This document shows positions 11,285 to 24,260 of a stretch of DNA of 64,000 nucleotides, piece by piece. Source of the stretch: Embiotoca jacksoni. Lineage: Eukaryota > Chordata > Actinopteri > Embiotocidae. The position numbers and the translations under genes are program-made. Where the stretch lies: contig JAKOON010000016.1 of NCBI GenBank assembly GCA_022577435.1, forward strand, positions 11,505,776 through 11,569,775. Reading direction: 5' to 3'. The notes beneath the pieces were generated by a model that searched no databases, had not been told where the DNA came from, and saw nothing but the letters and a program-made list of their open reading frames with translations. Numbering within the stretch: position 1 is the stretch's first letter; each line of letters begins with the position of its first letter.

Positions 11285-11614
11285 TCCAGCGTCATGCACT
11301 GGGGCACGTCGCGTGCACGCTGTGGTGCACTGAGCGCTCGCGATTTGAGAGCGAGAGAAGGGAGAGAGGGAGGCGATAATAGCGACAGGATTGTAGAAAA
11401 TAAAAGGGAAGGGATCGGCGTCGCGAGGCCTAATACGTCTAATCTCTCGATGTAATGTTTTACATACAGGCTAAATGATATATAAAGTTTTAATATGTGT
11501 GCAATTCGTCTTCCGCACCTGATTTTTTGGTGGTTATGCATACTTGTATAACAAAAAAAGAAAGAAAGGAGCTCACCACCTAAGACTCCTCCCTGTGAAG
11601 GCTGCTGAGGCCCA

Positions 11615-11651
<37 letters not shown>

Positions 11652-11824
11652 CCAAAAGGCTATTCTCCCTTCCCGGATCTTCTCTGTAGAAATAGCAGAT
11701 ATTATTTTGATATTTCAAACAATGTGAATGTGATGCTAATGTTGCTGTCCACTTTGTAAACCGGCTGTAGTCTCCTCAGTGGGAGTCACAGCTACTGCAT
11801 CACCAGGTCAAACACATGACTCAC

Positions 11825-11826
<2 letters not shown>

Positions 11827-11892
<66 letters not shown>
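11827..11892. repeat. (CA)n microsatellite
   Basis: About 33 uninterrupted CA units lie roughly 0.6 kb upstream of the actb promoter. Confidence 0.95.
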
Positions 11893-11895
<3 letters not shown>

Positions 11896-11899
11896 GTGG

Positions 11900-14380
11900 A
11901 ACTGCCCTGCCACAGGCTGGGGAATGACCACTTAGTGTATGTAGGCCACCTTAATCTGCAAGTTCTTGCTTTTGAAGTGAATTTTTTTTTTTGATCAAGT
12001 ATTTGTGCTTTGTGGCGACACGATCTTGGGCTCCTCCTGAGTATCCTGTCACTGTATGCTTGCTACCTCTCCCTTTTTCTCTCTCCCAGACATACAATAG
12101 TAAGACAAAAGGTGTGTCAGTTCAGGATCTGTTAGCAGTCTCGGACTCTTGTGCTGCCTGTAATGTACTTTCAGTCATGTCATTTACTTATTTACAGGAT
12201 GTCAGTATGATCACTATGAAGCAGGAAGTGCCAAGCCCATATCAGAGAGACCATCAGCACACCCAGGCCTCCAGCTTAATCAATAAAACACCTTTTGGTT
12301 TTTGTCCTGTCAGCAAATAAAGCACGGACACTTACAAACACATCGCTCTTGGTTCTTTGCCTTATTCATACCCTGAATATGAGGCCCATGTGACACTATC
12401 TCAGACTTATATTTTAATGCTAATCTTGGGCCCTTTATGCTAGTAAACTTTACATCCCTCATTCACTGCCATACTCGGGTTTAATACGACATCATGGCAT
12501 GATGTCTACTATACTACTAAAATAGTATGTTGGGGTTTTAAACTCTGTTCTTGTCCTTTTCTCTAATCCCACTCTTCCTCTGTTGTCTTCAATTCTTCTT
12601 CCACCGTCTCCTTAATATACAACACATGACACACTTATTCATTCATTCATTCATTGTGCTCCTAAAATATAAATATATATGTCTGTGAAATGGCAGGGTG
12701 GCCTGCGTGCCATTTAACACTATAACACTGAGACTTGCAGCAACTTCTTCTCTTCCTCCTGTACCACTTCCCCTTCCCCCCCCTCTCTCAATTGCATCAA
12801 CTACTGTGTGTCTGTTTTTTTTGTTCTTTTCTTCTCTTCCTTGTCTTCATTCATGCTGCCTAGTTGACTTTAAATGGACATTATTGTGTTCTCCACGTGG
12901 CTCACAGCGAAGTGATCCTGCAGTGTGAAACAACATGGTGTAACTGCCCTCAACCTGCATAATCTGATCTATTAATCAGCCTATTATCAGTTCTTTGAAG
13001 CCATTTTTACACATAGCCCTGCTGCTCCCAGGCTAAAATGATTATTTGGAGGTGGAAAACATTTATGAAAAGGGAACAATAAATGCTGGACCTGTCAATT
13101 CATTCATGTTGAGTCAGTGTTTTGACTCTTTTGAGAGTCTCTTTGTATGGACTCATACAGACGCTTTTAGAGGGTTTACGCATGGAAGGAAGGGTGTTTG
13201 TGGTGTTCAAAGGTCTACTGGTTCCACGTACTGATTTACAGGCCTTAAATCTCATCATTAAGGGTCAAATCTCAAACCTGGTTTATCCCCGTCTGAGCTA
13301 TGTCGGCCCAGAAACACGTGTTTTCATTTACATTTGTCTTACCTGTGTTAGAATTGCCTTTACGATGTGGTAAAGATAAAAAAAAAAATTTAAAAAAAGA
13401 GGCTTGGTCCAGGTTACGCTGTTAAGAGAGTTTTGAACAGAACACCCTGAGAGGATTGTTACTCCATGTTGATGCTGTAATGGCACAAACAGGGATTGGC
13501 TGGGAAATATGTAATCCAGCCTCAAAGGAGTGCCTCTGTATTTTCAAATTCACATTGTGCGTCTGTAAGCTTGCACATGCATGCATGATTGCATCATTGT
13601 TCTGTCTCAGCCTGCTCAGATTCAGGTGAACAGGTACAGGCACGATAAATTCCTCTTTATTTACTCCTGAGCATAGAATGGAATGAAGTTAGTTTCTATA
13701 TTACTGTGTTAAATCACTGTCAGGTATAAGTAGGACTTCGGGTGTATTTATGTATCAGGGTTTACGGCTCTCTGGTAGTAAGTGAGAGGTCTCTGGTTAA
13801 GTGGTATGTTGTCAACACTCTTCAGTGGGAATTTCAACTTGCCAAGTGCTTGGAATACTGTCCTGGAAAGACTTCTCCTCTCGTGTATCATAACAGTGTG
13901 TGTGTGTTTGCTTACACCCCGAGTGCCAGCTAAAAGGAGGCTCTCTGAACCTTACTGCTATAAAGCCACCTAATGAATTTTTCGGAGGATTTTTATTATT
14001 CGGACAGGGGTTTACACACACTCACTTGAGGTGCTGTGTATAATAACTATGATCCGTGGTTCTCCAAATAGACCACTTGTCAAACTTAGTGACACTTTAG
14101 CGGGATACAGAAGTGGAAGGTTGGGACTAAAACTTGTCATTTGGAGTCAGGGAGGGTCCGACAGCTACAGAAAATGACCTGTTAAAGCTGTCATGAAAAC
14201 ACCTTGTTATAAGTGTGTCATGTGTTGTATGTTCCTCCAAAATGCAACTTGGTTAGCAGCTACGACTTAAAGTTCACAACAAGAGTTGATACAAAGGTTT
14301 TCAGTCAGATGAATTGTCTGGGTGATCGTGCAGACATGGATTGAACACAGTTGTAATTTACAATGTTTCAGGTGGGAAAA
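11900..14380. other. Intergenic DNA, no gene seen
   Basis: No recognisable protein, RNA gene or complete mobile element. A small hairpin lies at 12488-12506 (9-bp arms, one-base centre). Confidence 0.6.
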
Positions 14381-14850
14381 CCTCCTAAATTTACGAGCCT
14401 TACCAGCGATAGTAAAAGTCCTACAGAATGTGTGTAGGATTTTTACTATCTAAAGGCCTCGCTGCACAAATAGCTTACATTGGTAAAGTAGCCTGCATGC
14501 ATCAATTGTCCAACCACATGACCAACAGTTTTTCCCATGATGTAATGGTTGATTACCTCATTTTAAATCATTAATTGTCTTTTCACAGTGGCTGGACTGT
14601 CAATTAGTGGGATGGGATGTTTTTAGTAATGAGCTGTCCTGGTGTAAGTGGAATTTCCTACATTTAGATGGAGCCTTACTAGCGGTTTCTGCCTGTTTGT
14701 GGTCTTTATGCTATGCTAAGCTAAACATAGCTGCTTACTAACTATAGCTTCATATTGTCCATATATATAATTTATAGGTAGTATTGATCTTCTCATTTTA
14801 ACTCTTGGCATAAACTTAAATACGTGTATTTCCCCAATGGTGACCTAGTC
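14380..14850. repeat. Repeat-derived block with long hairpin
   Basis: A near-perfect 18-bp inverted repeat occupies 14408-14450. The flank CCTAAATTTACGAGCCTTAC near 14383 recurs in altered form near 14656 (CCTACATTTAGATGGAGCCT). The 3' part (about 14700-14850) carries GCTATGCTAAGCTAAACATA and the terminal motif of the dispersed teleost repeat seen elsewhere in the window. Confidence 0.6.
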
Positions 14851-15228
14851 CTTTAAATTATTGCCTGTAAACACATACAACCACAAATGACAGTTTTTCC
14901 AGAAGTCCAATGTGGATGTACAGTACAATTATCCACTCTTAGTTAAAGTCATTGGATGTTCAGCACCTGAAACAGCCTTGATTTACATTGTATAAGTAAA
15001 ACGACAGGTGCTCTCGGTCACTGTTGTGCCTTTGGTCTGCTGAAGTCAGGCATTATCGTGGCATGTGACAAGTCAATCAGTAACCCTGTCCCACTGCAGC
15101 ACGTGTGCTTATATGCGCATGTGTAATTCAGCGGTCAAAGAACTCAGAATGACAACAGCTAATCATAACCAAGCATTATCTTTGATGACATGTGCATTTC
15201 TGTATATGAGTAATTTATTGCTCAGCGT

Positions 15229-15408
<180 letters not shown>

Positions 15409-16135
15409 TACTTTATTAATCCCCAAGGGGAAATTCTTTCGCTGCAGCAGCATTTATAGATACAGTAAAGAAATAAAATAACAGTAAAAAATATTAAATA
15501 TAAAAATGCACAGTATATACAATAAAATAGAATAAAATAAAATAGAATAATTAAATTAAAACTAACTAAACAATAGTGCAAAGTTGTTGTTTTTTTATAT
15601 ATATATTTAAGCAACCAAGAAAAACAGACAACAGTGTTATTGTTGTGTGATGGATTTTGCCAGAGGTGAGTTATTGTACAGTCTTATTGCGGTCGGCAGG
15701 AATGATCTCCTGTATCTGTCCTTGTGACAGCGGAGCTGGAGGAGTCTTTTGGAGAAAGTGCTCCTCTGTCCCTGCAGCAGGTGGTGGAGAGGGAGGTCAG
15801 GATTATCCATTATGGATAATAGTTTCCTCAGCGTCCTCCTCTCCACCACCTTTTCCAGGCTGTCCAGTTTGCAGCCAATTATGGAGCCGGCTTTCTGAAC
15901 CAGTTTGTTAAGTCTGTTGGTGTCGCCGGCTCCAATGCTGCTCCCCCAGCAGACCACAGCAAAGTACAATGCACTGGCCACAACAGATGGTAGAACATCT
16001 CCAACATCTCGCTGCACACATTGAAGGATCGAAGTTTCCTCAAGAAAAAGAGTCGACTCATCTCCTTCTTGCAGACAGCGTTGATGTTGGTCTTCCAGTT
16101 CAGTCTGTTGTCGATGGAAGCTTTACATAGATATA
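15409..16135 (-). mobile_element. 5'-truncated non-LTR retrotransposon (LINE), 3' end
   Basis: On the minus strand, overlapping frames encode the C-terminal part of a reverse-transcriptase polyprotein: SRLFFLRKLRSFNVC, then VVASALYFAVVCWGSSIG and LNKLVQKAGSIIGCKLDS, followed by CHKDRYRRSFLPTAIRLYN. A frameshift near 15990 separates the first part from the rest. The 3'UTR ends GGATTAATAAAGTA and runs into the TATC tail. The short tandem tail and the protein suggest the jockey superfamily (L2/CR1-like); the exact clade is uncertain. The copy is dead. Confidence 0.8.
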
Positions 16136-16246
16136 TGGTCTGAGTGCATACATGAATATTAGAAGGGAGTGAGGGTTAAACAACACACCTGACTCTTTGC
16201 TCACATTTTAATTACATAAACACACACAACTTTACAAAGTATTCAT

Positions 16247-17185
16247 ACAGTGCCTTCTATAAAAGTATTCAGTATTCCTGTTTTGTTGCATTACACCCTG
16301 AAATTAAAATTGATTTTATTTGGATTTTATGTAACAGATCAAACAAAATAGTCAAATTTATTTTAAGTGGAATGAAAAAAGAAATAAAAAAAACTACCCC
16401 TCTTCCCTCCCCCCCAAAAAATGTGTTTATGTATTTGCTATAAAAATTGATAAAAATGCTATAAAATCCCTAAATAAATCAGTTCCAACCACTTCACTTC
16501 AGGAATCACACAATATGTTGATTAAGGTCCAACTATGAGTTTAAAGAGACAGATTATTTGTCAGATGATTCAGGTGTATTTCAAGTGTGTTTATAGTGAC
16601 ATCTGAAGGGCCTCTGAGTTGCACCAAACCACCAAACAGTCTTTGATAAGTATAGCTCGGGGTTGGGTTATGAAAAATGTCCCGTGGGAAACGCACTTCT
16701 CATCACCCCAAGATCACCATTCCCATAGTGGAGCATGGCAGTGGTGGCATCATGCTGTGGGGATGCTTTTCATTGGCAGGGACAAAAACTGGTCAGGATT
16801 GAAGACAAGATGGATGGCACTGAAAACAAGTAAATTCTTGAGGGAAACCTCCAGTCTGCCAGAGATTAGAGACTGGGACGGACATTCACCGTCGAGCAGG
16901 ACAATAACCCTAAACTGGAATGGCCTTGTCAAAGCCCAGACTTGAATTTAACTGAGAATAAGTGGCAGGACTTAAATCCCAGTGGTTTGATGTGTTAATC
17001 TAATAAAAGACATATAGCTGTAATTGCAGCAAAATTAGGCTTTACAAAGAATTGACATCCTTTGTTGCTTTTTTACTCATGAGCATTCAAGAGTTCTTTT
17101 ATTGGTCTTATTTATTTTTTGTCACAAACAAAAAAATATTTTTACACCTTCAAAGGGTAGCCATGTTGTGTGACTCAAATGTTAC
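16247..17185 (+). mobile_element. Degenerate Tc1/mariner transposon
   Basis: The left end reads CCTTCTATAAAAGTATTCAG, typical of teleost Tc1 termini. Across several frames transposase remnants appear, such as VEHGSGGIMLWGCFSLAG near 16728-16780 and a weathered WPxQSPDLN-like segment near 16920-16970. The right end retains ACCTTCAAAGGGTAGCCATG-type sequence near 17145-17185 but the terminal repeat is lost. Stops and frameshifts throughout make it inactive. Confidence 0.8.
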
Positions 17186-18067
17186 TTTCAAAAGGCGCTG
17201 CGGGCATGTGTCTATTTGAGCATATATATGTCTGTGCATCTGTGTAGTCTCAATGTTTACCAGTAAATTGAAACTGCTGTGACACTTTTACGTCACAGAC
17301 TCAGGCTTTTCTCTTCAAATAAGGTAACCAACCAGTCAGCTCGGAGTCTCAACACAGAGGAAACGGTCTGTTTGTCAGTGTGGCCACTCCCTGACTTACT
17401 AAACCCATCCCACCAGGCTTTCTGTTCCTTTAATGAGATGCCCCAAGTTTCTCTTTGCTTTTAACCCATAATAGCCATCATTAACAAATTCACTCTCCTT
17501 CTTCCGCTTTCTGTGGTTCTGATCATTAGGAGAATTGGATATTTTGTACACATGGCACTGAGGCTTACAACAAGGACTTTTTGGTTTGTGTGTGGGTGTA
17601 TTTCTGCAGAAGAGGAACAATGAAAGGCCTGTTTCTAATGGGTAAAGTAGGGCCATAGGGGGTTGACATGAATACTATATGATCACACACACACACTTAT
17701 ACATCTGCTGCCTTGAGTCTAACTACTACTAGACTGCAGTTCAATGCAAAAAACATTAGTTGCTATTAGTGTTGAGTGAGGCTGAAAGGAAATGTGGATG
17801 TCAGAGGAGAAATGGAAGACAATGAGGCTGAGATGAGAGCAAGAGATGAAACCACCAGATAGGATCTGGCTGAAGTAAAGATGGAAGCAGAGGAGAGGAG
17901 AAGTCGGACATGATGAGAAATGTTTCATGTCATCTTGGAAATGCGTCTTATTTGTCACCCTTGTGTCACTGCATGGTTGGACATGTGTTGTGTAAGTGTG
18001 TAAATGCCAAAAATCAAACTGAATGCAGCAATATTGGGATGTCCTTCTTTTACAGAAAAAAACATTT

Positions 18068-18550
18068 AAAAAATAGTTTGATATTTGGGAAAATACACTA
18101 AGTCATGTTCAAATTCTGAAAATGAACACCACTCTTAGATCTGTCCCATAAATTTCAGGCTACAGCGAGCAGCTGGTTAGCACAAAGATGAGAACCAAGA
18201 GGTAACAGCCAACCTGGCTCTGCCCAAAGGCAAAGAAACCCACCTTCCACAGCACCTCTATATCTCACTAATTCATGTTTCATTTGTTTAATCTGTACAA
18301 AAAAATGAATTGGCTGCTTTCCAGGGGAATATGTCCTGAACTATTCCCTGTCTGGCCGGGTACAGATAATTCCCTGGAGTCAATACTCAATAACAACAAA
18401 TAGTTACACTTGGATTTTTGTCAATTAAAACAAACAATATATAAGGTGTTAATTGGTGCTTTTTGCTGGATTTTGTTGTACCTACGGAGACTAGCTGTTT
18501 CCCAATGTCCAGGCTTTGTGCTAAGCTAACAGGCTGCCGGCCATTTCCAT
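18068..18550. repeat. Dispersed teleost repeat with inverted halves
   Basis: It begins TTTGATATTTGGGAAAATAC and includes GCAGCTGGTTAGCACAAAGA. It ends with the inverted counterpart CTTTGTGCTAAGCTAACAGG. I recognise this as an abundant non-coding element of percomorph genomes. The inverted halves suggest a MITE-like non-autonomous element. Confidence 0.7.
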
Positions 18551-18849
18551 CCACTCTCCTCACAGCCGCTCTTTCTCTCTCGTCTTTGCAGCCTCATGAA
18601 AAGTGACTGGCTGACCAATTGTTTGCCATCTGTGACCGGTCACAGTTTCAGAGAGGGAAGCCCTATTCACTGTTCTTCGCTCACCCCCTCACCCCATTCC
18701 TGCCTGGCTGCCCCTCACCCACCCCCTCCTTCCTCTCCACAGCACCCTCCTCCCCTGCCATACAGCCAATAGATTGGTCGTTTACAGCGTCATTGATCCG
18801 CGGGTCACCGTGGTGACAGTCTGACTGGAAGGCACGGGCCAGTTACCAG

Positions 18850-18850
<1 letters not shown>

Positions 18851-18911
<61 letters not shown>
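18851..18911. repeat. (TG)n microsatellite
   Basis: About 30 uninterrupted TG units. Confidence 0.95.
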
Positions 18912-18912
<1 letters not shown>

Positions 18913-20051
18913 GTGCCTGCCAGCTGGCCAGTTTGTGCTCGACTGGATTAGCTTCCCATTTACGGCCCAAATGGATTCTTAACTCCATCCCCCACTTCTT
19001 AAAAGCACACACTCACACATGCTACCAGTTCATAGTGGCCACACCCCACTACGGCATCCTCTCCAGTATCTTATTACATTCATCAAACCTTATGTATGAT
19101 TAATGGAATACTTGTAATTCTCATTTGCATTTCCTTTTGAATGTCTGTATGTGTGTGTGTTTTGGAGTTCTCCCACAGCACTGCGACAAATAGCTCACAT
19201 TACAAAGTGCATACTGTTGTGAGGTTCTGGACACATTTTAGTTGATTTACTGGTTTGGCACTTCCTCTTTTAAATCTTTGTCATGCCTCGTGCTGGTCTC
19301 GCTCCATCCTCTAGAATGCAACTCTACAACAAATGTGATTAGTTTGCACTGGCTACAGACTTAATGCAAAATATCTTCAGCGTATCATCAAAGAAAAGTA
19401 AACAGGAGTATCTCCCCGCTTTTTGAAAATCATATGATCATTGGGGCTAAATCTGATCAGGAGCTTCAAGTGTATAACCCAGTTTCCGGATGTTTTTGTA
19501 AGATAAAGGGAGCCTTTCTGTAATGGTTGAACTAATGCAATAACCACACGCAGCGCTTGAGGCTGTGCAGTGTCTCTGAAAGTTTTTTTTTTTTTTTCTG
19601 TTTCTCTTGAACACACTAGGCACTCTGTCCTCCTTTTTTATTCTCTTCCTCTTCCTTTGCACCCACCTCACTTCCTCCTATCGTTGTGGCCCCTTATTGG
19701 GCTAAAGTGAAGGCCGGGGTGCCTTTTAAGGGTTTGAGAGTTTTACTCAGGTGTCTGCGAATCAGGGACTGATGACAAAACAACTTCCATCACCTCAACC
19801 ATTAATGGTGAAATGTCACAAGCAGCACATATGGACATCCTGATGTGTTTGCTAAGATCTGTTCTTGATTTAAGAGTGTGTAAAGACAAAAATGCATGCA
19901 TGACAACACAGAGGTAAAAGGGAACTTTACAGAATCCGTGTGTTTGCACGACATTTATGCAAAATAATGAGCAATATCTTAAAGAAATCTTCTTCTCTGC
20001 TGCTCCAGCTAAGAAGACTGACAGACTTTTCTATCTCTGTATCTAATTCTG

Positions 20052-20184
<133 letters not shown>

Positions 20185-20658
20185 GGATGCATGTGCACAC
20201 ACACAGTCCTTATTCACCCCCTGCATGCTGGTGGACCAAGGGAGGCTTATCTCTCCTCTACCATCTGTCTCTGTCTGGTGGGAGGGCTCCTCTTCTCAGA
20301 TTGGATCGTTTCACATGCTGCCAGCTTTCTGATTGGCTCATTTGGGAATTCTGAGTCTCTAACTGGTCGTACTTCCTGATCTCCCTTAGTGCATTGCTGC
20401 CCCCCTTAGCTATAGCACAGTGAGAGAGGTCAGCCACCTACACACGCCCATGCTTTTGGTCCTGTAGTCCTTGGCAGTCAGCTCTGTTTGCACGTTTCTT
20501 ACATAACATCACAGCCTTAAATGCCTCCCTGTCTTTTTATGTCTTTATTCTCTTGATATCTTTTCATATCTTGTTTTCATTCTCTACCATTTACTTCCTG
20601 TGTGTCTTCATCTTCTTTTGAGCCAAGTCACACCACATGTCTACATTCTCCTGTCAAC

Positions 20659-20736
20659 CTCTCCTCTCCTCTCCTCTCCTCTCCTCTCCTCTCCTCTCCT
20701 CTCCTCTCCTCTCCTCTCCTCTCCTCTCCTCTCCTC
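20659..20736. repeat. (CTCCT)n pyrimidine repeat
   Basis: About 15 perfect pentamers, pure pyrimidine on the plus strand. Confidence 0.95.
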
Positions 20737-21035
20737 ACTAACTGATCCCACCCTCTCCATTCACTACCTAAAAACAACTTCAGTTGCAGCACTGCAGTGT
20801 GCAGTGGACCCAGTGCCCCTGAAACGCTGAGTAAAGTTTGCATTCGTTGCTTTGCTTTGTTGTTATTGTAACAACCTCTGTTTTTTTGTTTGGACCCAGC
20901 GGGCAGGTTTGTGTGTTTGTGCTATAGTGGGCTATATTGTTTTGTATGGGGCAATGCTGTTCATTTCTGTTTGTAGTTCCCACCCTTCTCTTCTCTCTCA
21001 CCGGCTGTTTGAATGAGCTGCCTGCTGCTGCGCTG

Positions 21036-21063
21036 ATTGGCTCACAGCGGCTGCCATATAAGG
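21036..21063 (+). promoter_or_regulatory. CCAAT plus CArG module in the intergenic region
   Basis: ATTGG (CCAAT on the other strand) at 21036-21040 is followed 13 bases later by a perfect CArG box CCATATAAGG at 21054-21063. The CArG sequence is identical to the one in actb intron 1. A perfect 14-bp palindrome GAGAGCCGGCTCTC is at 21109-21122. Confidence 0.5.
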
Positions 21064-22640
21064 GCATAGGCCAGCAGCAGAGGCAGGAAGTGGGGTAAGG
21101 AGGAAGTTGAGAGCCGGCTCTCGGAGACCTACAGAGGATACACGAGAAACTGCCACACCTTTCCTTCGATCCCTCTTTTCTTTTCAGTTTATAACATATC
21201 ATCGCTGAATTTATGACACAATTATTTCCTGTCCTCCTCTTCTCTTCGTCTTGGTGATTCTCATTAATCATCGTCTCTTTTCTCCTCTGTTTTCCTCCCC
21301 TTCCCTTCTTCCTGACTGTGCATCTTTTCCTGATTTCCTGATCGAGCCAGACACTCATCAGTCCTACCTGCTGTACTCGCTTGAGGCGTGAGACTGGAGG
21401 CCTCTTAATCGCTCATGGCAGCAATCTTTCAGCTTTGTGCTAGTTTTGCTTTACAGCCGAGGGTCGAGCAAAGTCCACTTGGAGCAGCCGCACATAGTGT
21501 TGTTATGCAGCAGATTGTTATATGAGAGCAGTATGATGTAATGTGTCAGGGTGAGGCATGGAGGGAGAACTCCCTGTTCATCTGTCCGCATCCAAACAGG
21601 AGACCAGAGAGATTGTAGGACATGAAATGGAGGCCAGTCTTTTCTAAGTCTCCTGCCATTACCTCCAGAAATCTCCTTCAGGAAGTTTACAATCAAAAAC
21701 GTAACTATTCTGGAAATCTTTTGGGCTGTTGGATGTTGAATTTTGGACTTTTGACGTCTCCATGTCAGGTGTGCATGTGAAAACAATAATAAATCTTTTA
21801 AGCATTGCTCCCAGCAGGAAAAAGCTAAACAGTTTCCCCCTCCACAGGGAGTGCACACTGAAGCCTTGTTGTGATCATACACTAATAAACTGCACAAAGA
21901 GCTTTAGCACTGACGTCAGAGAAACTAATGATGGACAAACAAGACTTGTCTCTGCATTGTCAGACAACAACATAGGAACTGTGAGACAGAACTGTAATAA
22001 TCTTTCTATTAACATGTTAACAGCAAGTTTCATGATCACAAGGAGATCATTAAACAGTTTTTCTGTACAGTTTTGTGATCCAAAAGTCAAGTAATATAGC
22101 AGCAGGTCTGAGAGTCTCAGGTTGTTGGAGTCCGGATATACCTGCAAAGTGTCTGTGACTTTTCCTCTGATTGTGATGACACACAGGCTGCCAGCCTGAC
22201 ATGGAGGTGGAGACCCCTTTTCGTCCAACTCTGTTTGTGTTTGAGCTGGCAGGCTTGTGTGAGTTGTTGTAGAGTACAGTTATGTGCCTTCTTCATTTGT
22301 GCCTGTGTTTGTGTGTATTTGTCGACCTGGGAGTGTATTAGTGAGGCAACGCCCTCCTGTTAACACTGACATCCATAAAAGGAGATCTTTAAGTTTGTCA
22401 CATGACAACAATCTGAGGAATGCAAGATCGGTCACATGGGATGCCATCTCAAGGAAATCAGCTTCACCCCCTCAGGGCCATGAAATGATGTGTGTGCCTG
22501 TGTGTATGTGTGTGGGTGTGTGTTTGTCTTATAAGGTGTGTCTTCCTACTTGCAAAGATACATTAATACTTTCATGTATCAATGTGTCCATAATGAACAG
22601 AGTAACTTTATGTATTTTTATAGTTTGCCCCTGCTTAAGA

Positions 22641-22827
<187 letters not shown>

Positions 22828-23884
22828 TACAGGGGAATTCACGGCTCGAGAGTTTTCACTTCTCTTTCAGTTATTTTTTTGATAACTGGAAACTGCAGAG
22901 GAGGACGTTCCAATTTCCTTCTCTGTCAGAAGAAGAACAAGCTTGTGTGTGTGATGGATTGTGTACTTCATGTGTGGCCTGTAAACCCATGAGTGTTTGT
23001 CAGTCACCACAGTACAAATGTGGGTAGGTTCAAACGCATTGATTTTACATCATTAAACCAGAAATGTCTTTTAATTGTTAGAAAAATGTCACACCTACTT
23101 CCTGTTAGCACTGTGTAAATAAAGAGTGGAACTATAATGTATATTTGTGTCCATTTGTGTTCATGTAGAAATTAAAATTCGCACTCACACCACTTCCTAA
23201 AGCCGTAGCTGCTGTGTGGGCTGCAGCTGATGCTGCTCTGTAGTGCCTCCTAGCTTCCTGCTGAAACCACAAGGTTGTCACTTTTTTTTCTTGCTTCACA
23301 CAGATAGAGACTTCCTCCTTTTTCACTACAGGGCACCATATAAGGTTAACATTTGACAGGTAGACACCACCCCAACCACAAGTGCAGCCACTGGCAAAGA
23401 TGAGACAGTCAAATGTCGGAAAATGGAGCCTGTTTAAACCTTTTTTTTTTTTTTTTAATATATTTTACATGAGAAGTCTGCATATTAGTCATCACGAAGA
23501 CAGGAAATTTAGGGCAACAGCCTGGTGAGGCTGTTAAGCTGTCATCAGCATAACATTTGTGTTTTTCCAAACTGGACTGACAACATGAGAGAGTTCCTGT
23601 TTGAGTGTCATTTAAATTTTCCTGAGTTGAGTGTTTTTCTTACCTGAGCAGCCTAACTGGCTCATCCTGCCTGTCACCATTTACCTGGTTTTGACAGAGC
23701 ATTATTCTTCAAAAATACATTTCCTTCAAAACTTAGTCACGACCCGGTCTTCTCAACTGATGAGTCATTACAAGCTGCGTCTAACTTACGTCTTTAGGCT
23801 TAATACCCTGACTTTTGTGCTGTCCTGTAGACTCTAAAACCCTGCTGGTGCTTCTGTGAGGCTGCGGAGTAATGTTTTGAGCTA

Positions 23885-24260
23885 AAGGTTAATATCAGCA
23901 CGCTCACAAAGACAATGCTAACTGATATAAAGCAGGTGTAATGTTAACCCTGTCCACCATCATAGTTCTCCGTGTTACCATGCTATGAGTACTTATTACC
24001 AGTAAACACAGAGCTACAAAGTACAGCTGAGACTGACGTGAACGTCATTACACGTGATATAACAAGTTCAACAATTTCAAGTTTGAAGTAGATGCTGTTG
24101 TTAGATAAAGAGTGTATCCGGATACTAAGCATATCTGGACCAAATTTCATGGCAATCTATTCAGAAAATGTTGAGACTAAACCCAGAAATGTAAACCTCA
24201 GGGTATAACTAGAATACATTTCAATGGATCACTGAAGTCATTCATCCCGTGGATGTTTTA
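23885..24260 (+). repeat. Dispersed teleost repeat, second family
   Basis: GGACCAAATTTCATGGCAAT and the surrounding text match a common non-coding element of percomorph genomes. Related fragments lie at 31655-31830, 59170-59330 and 62085-62200, all in the same orientation. Confidence 0.65.
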
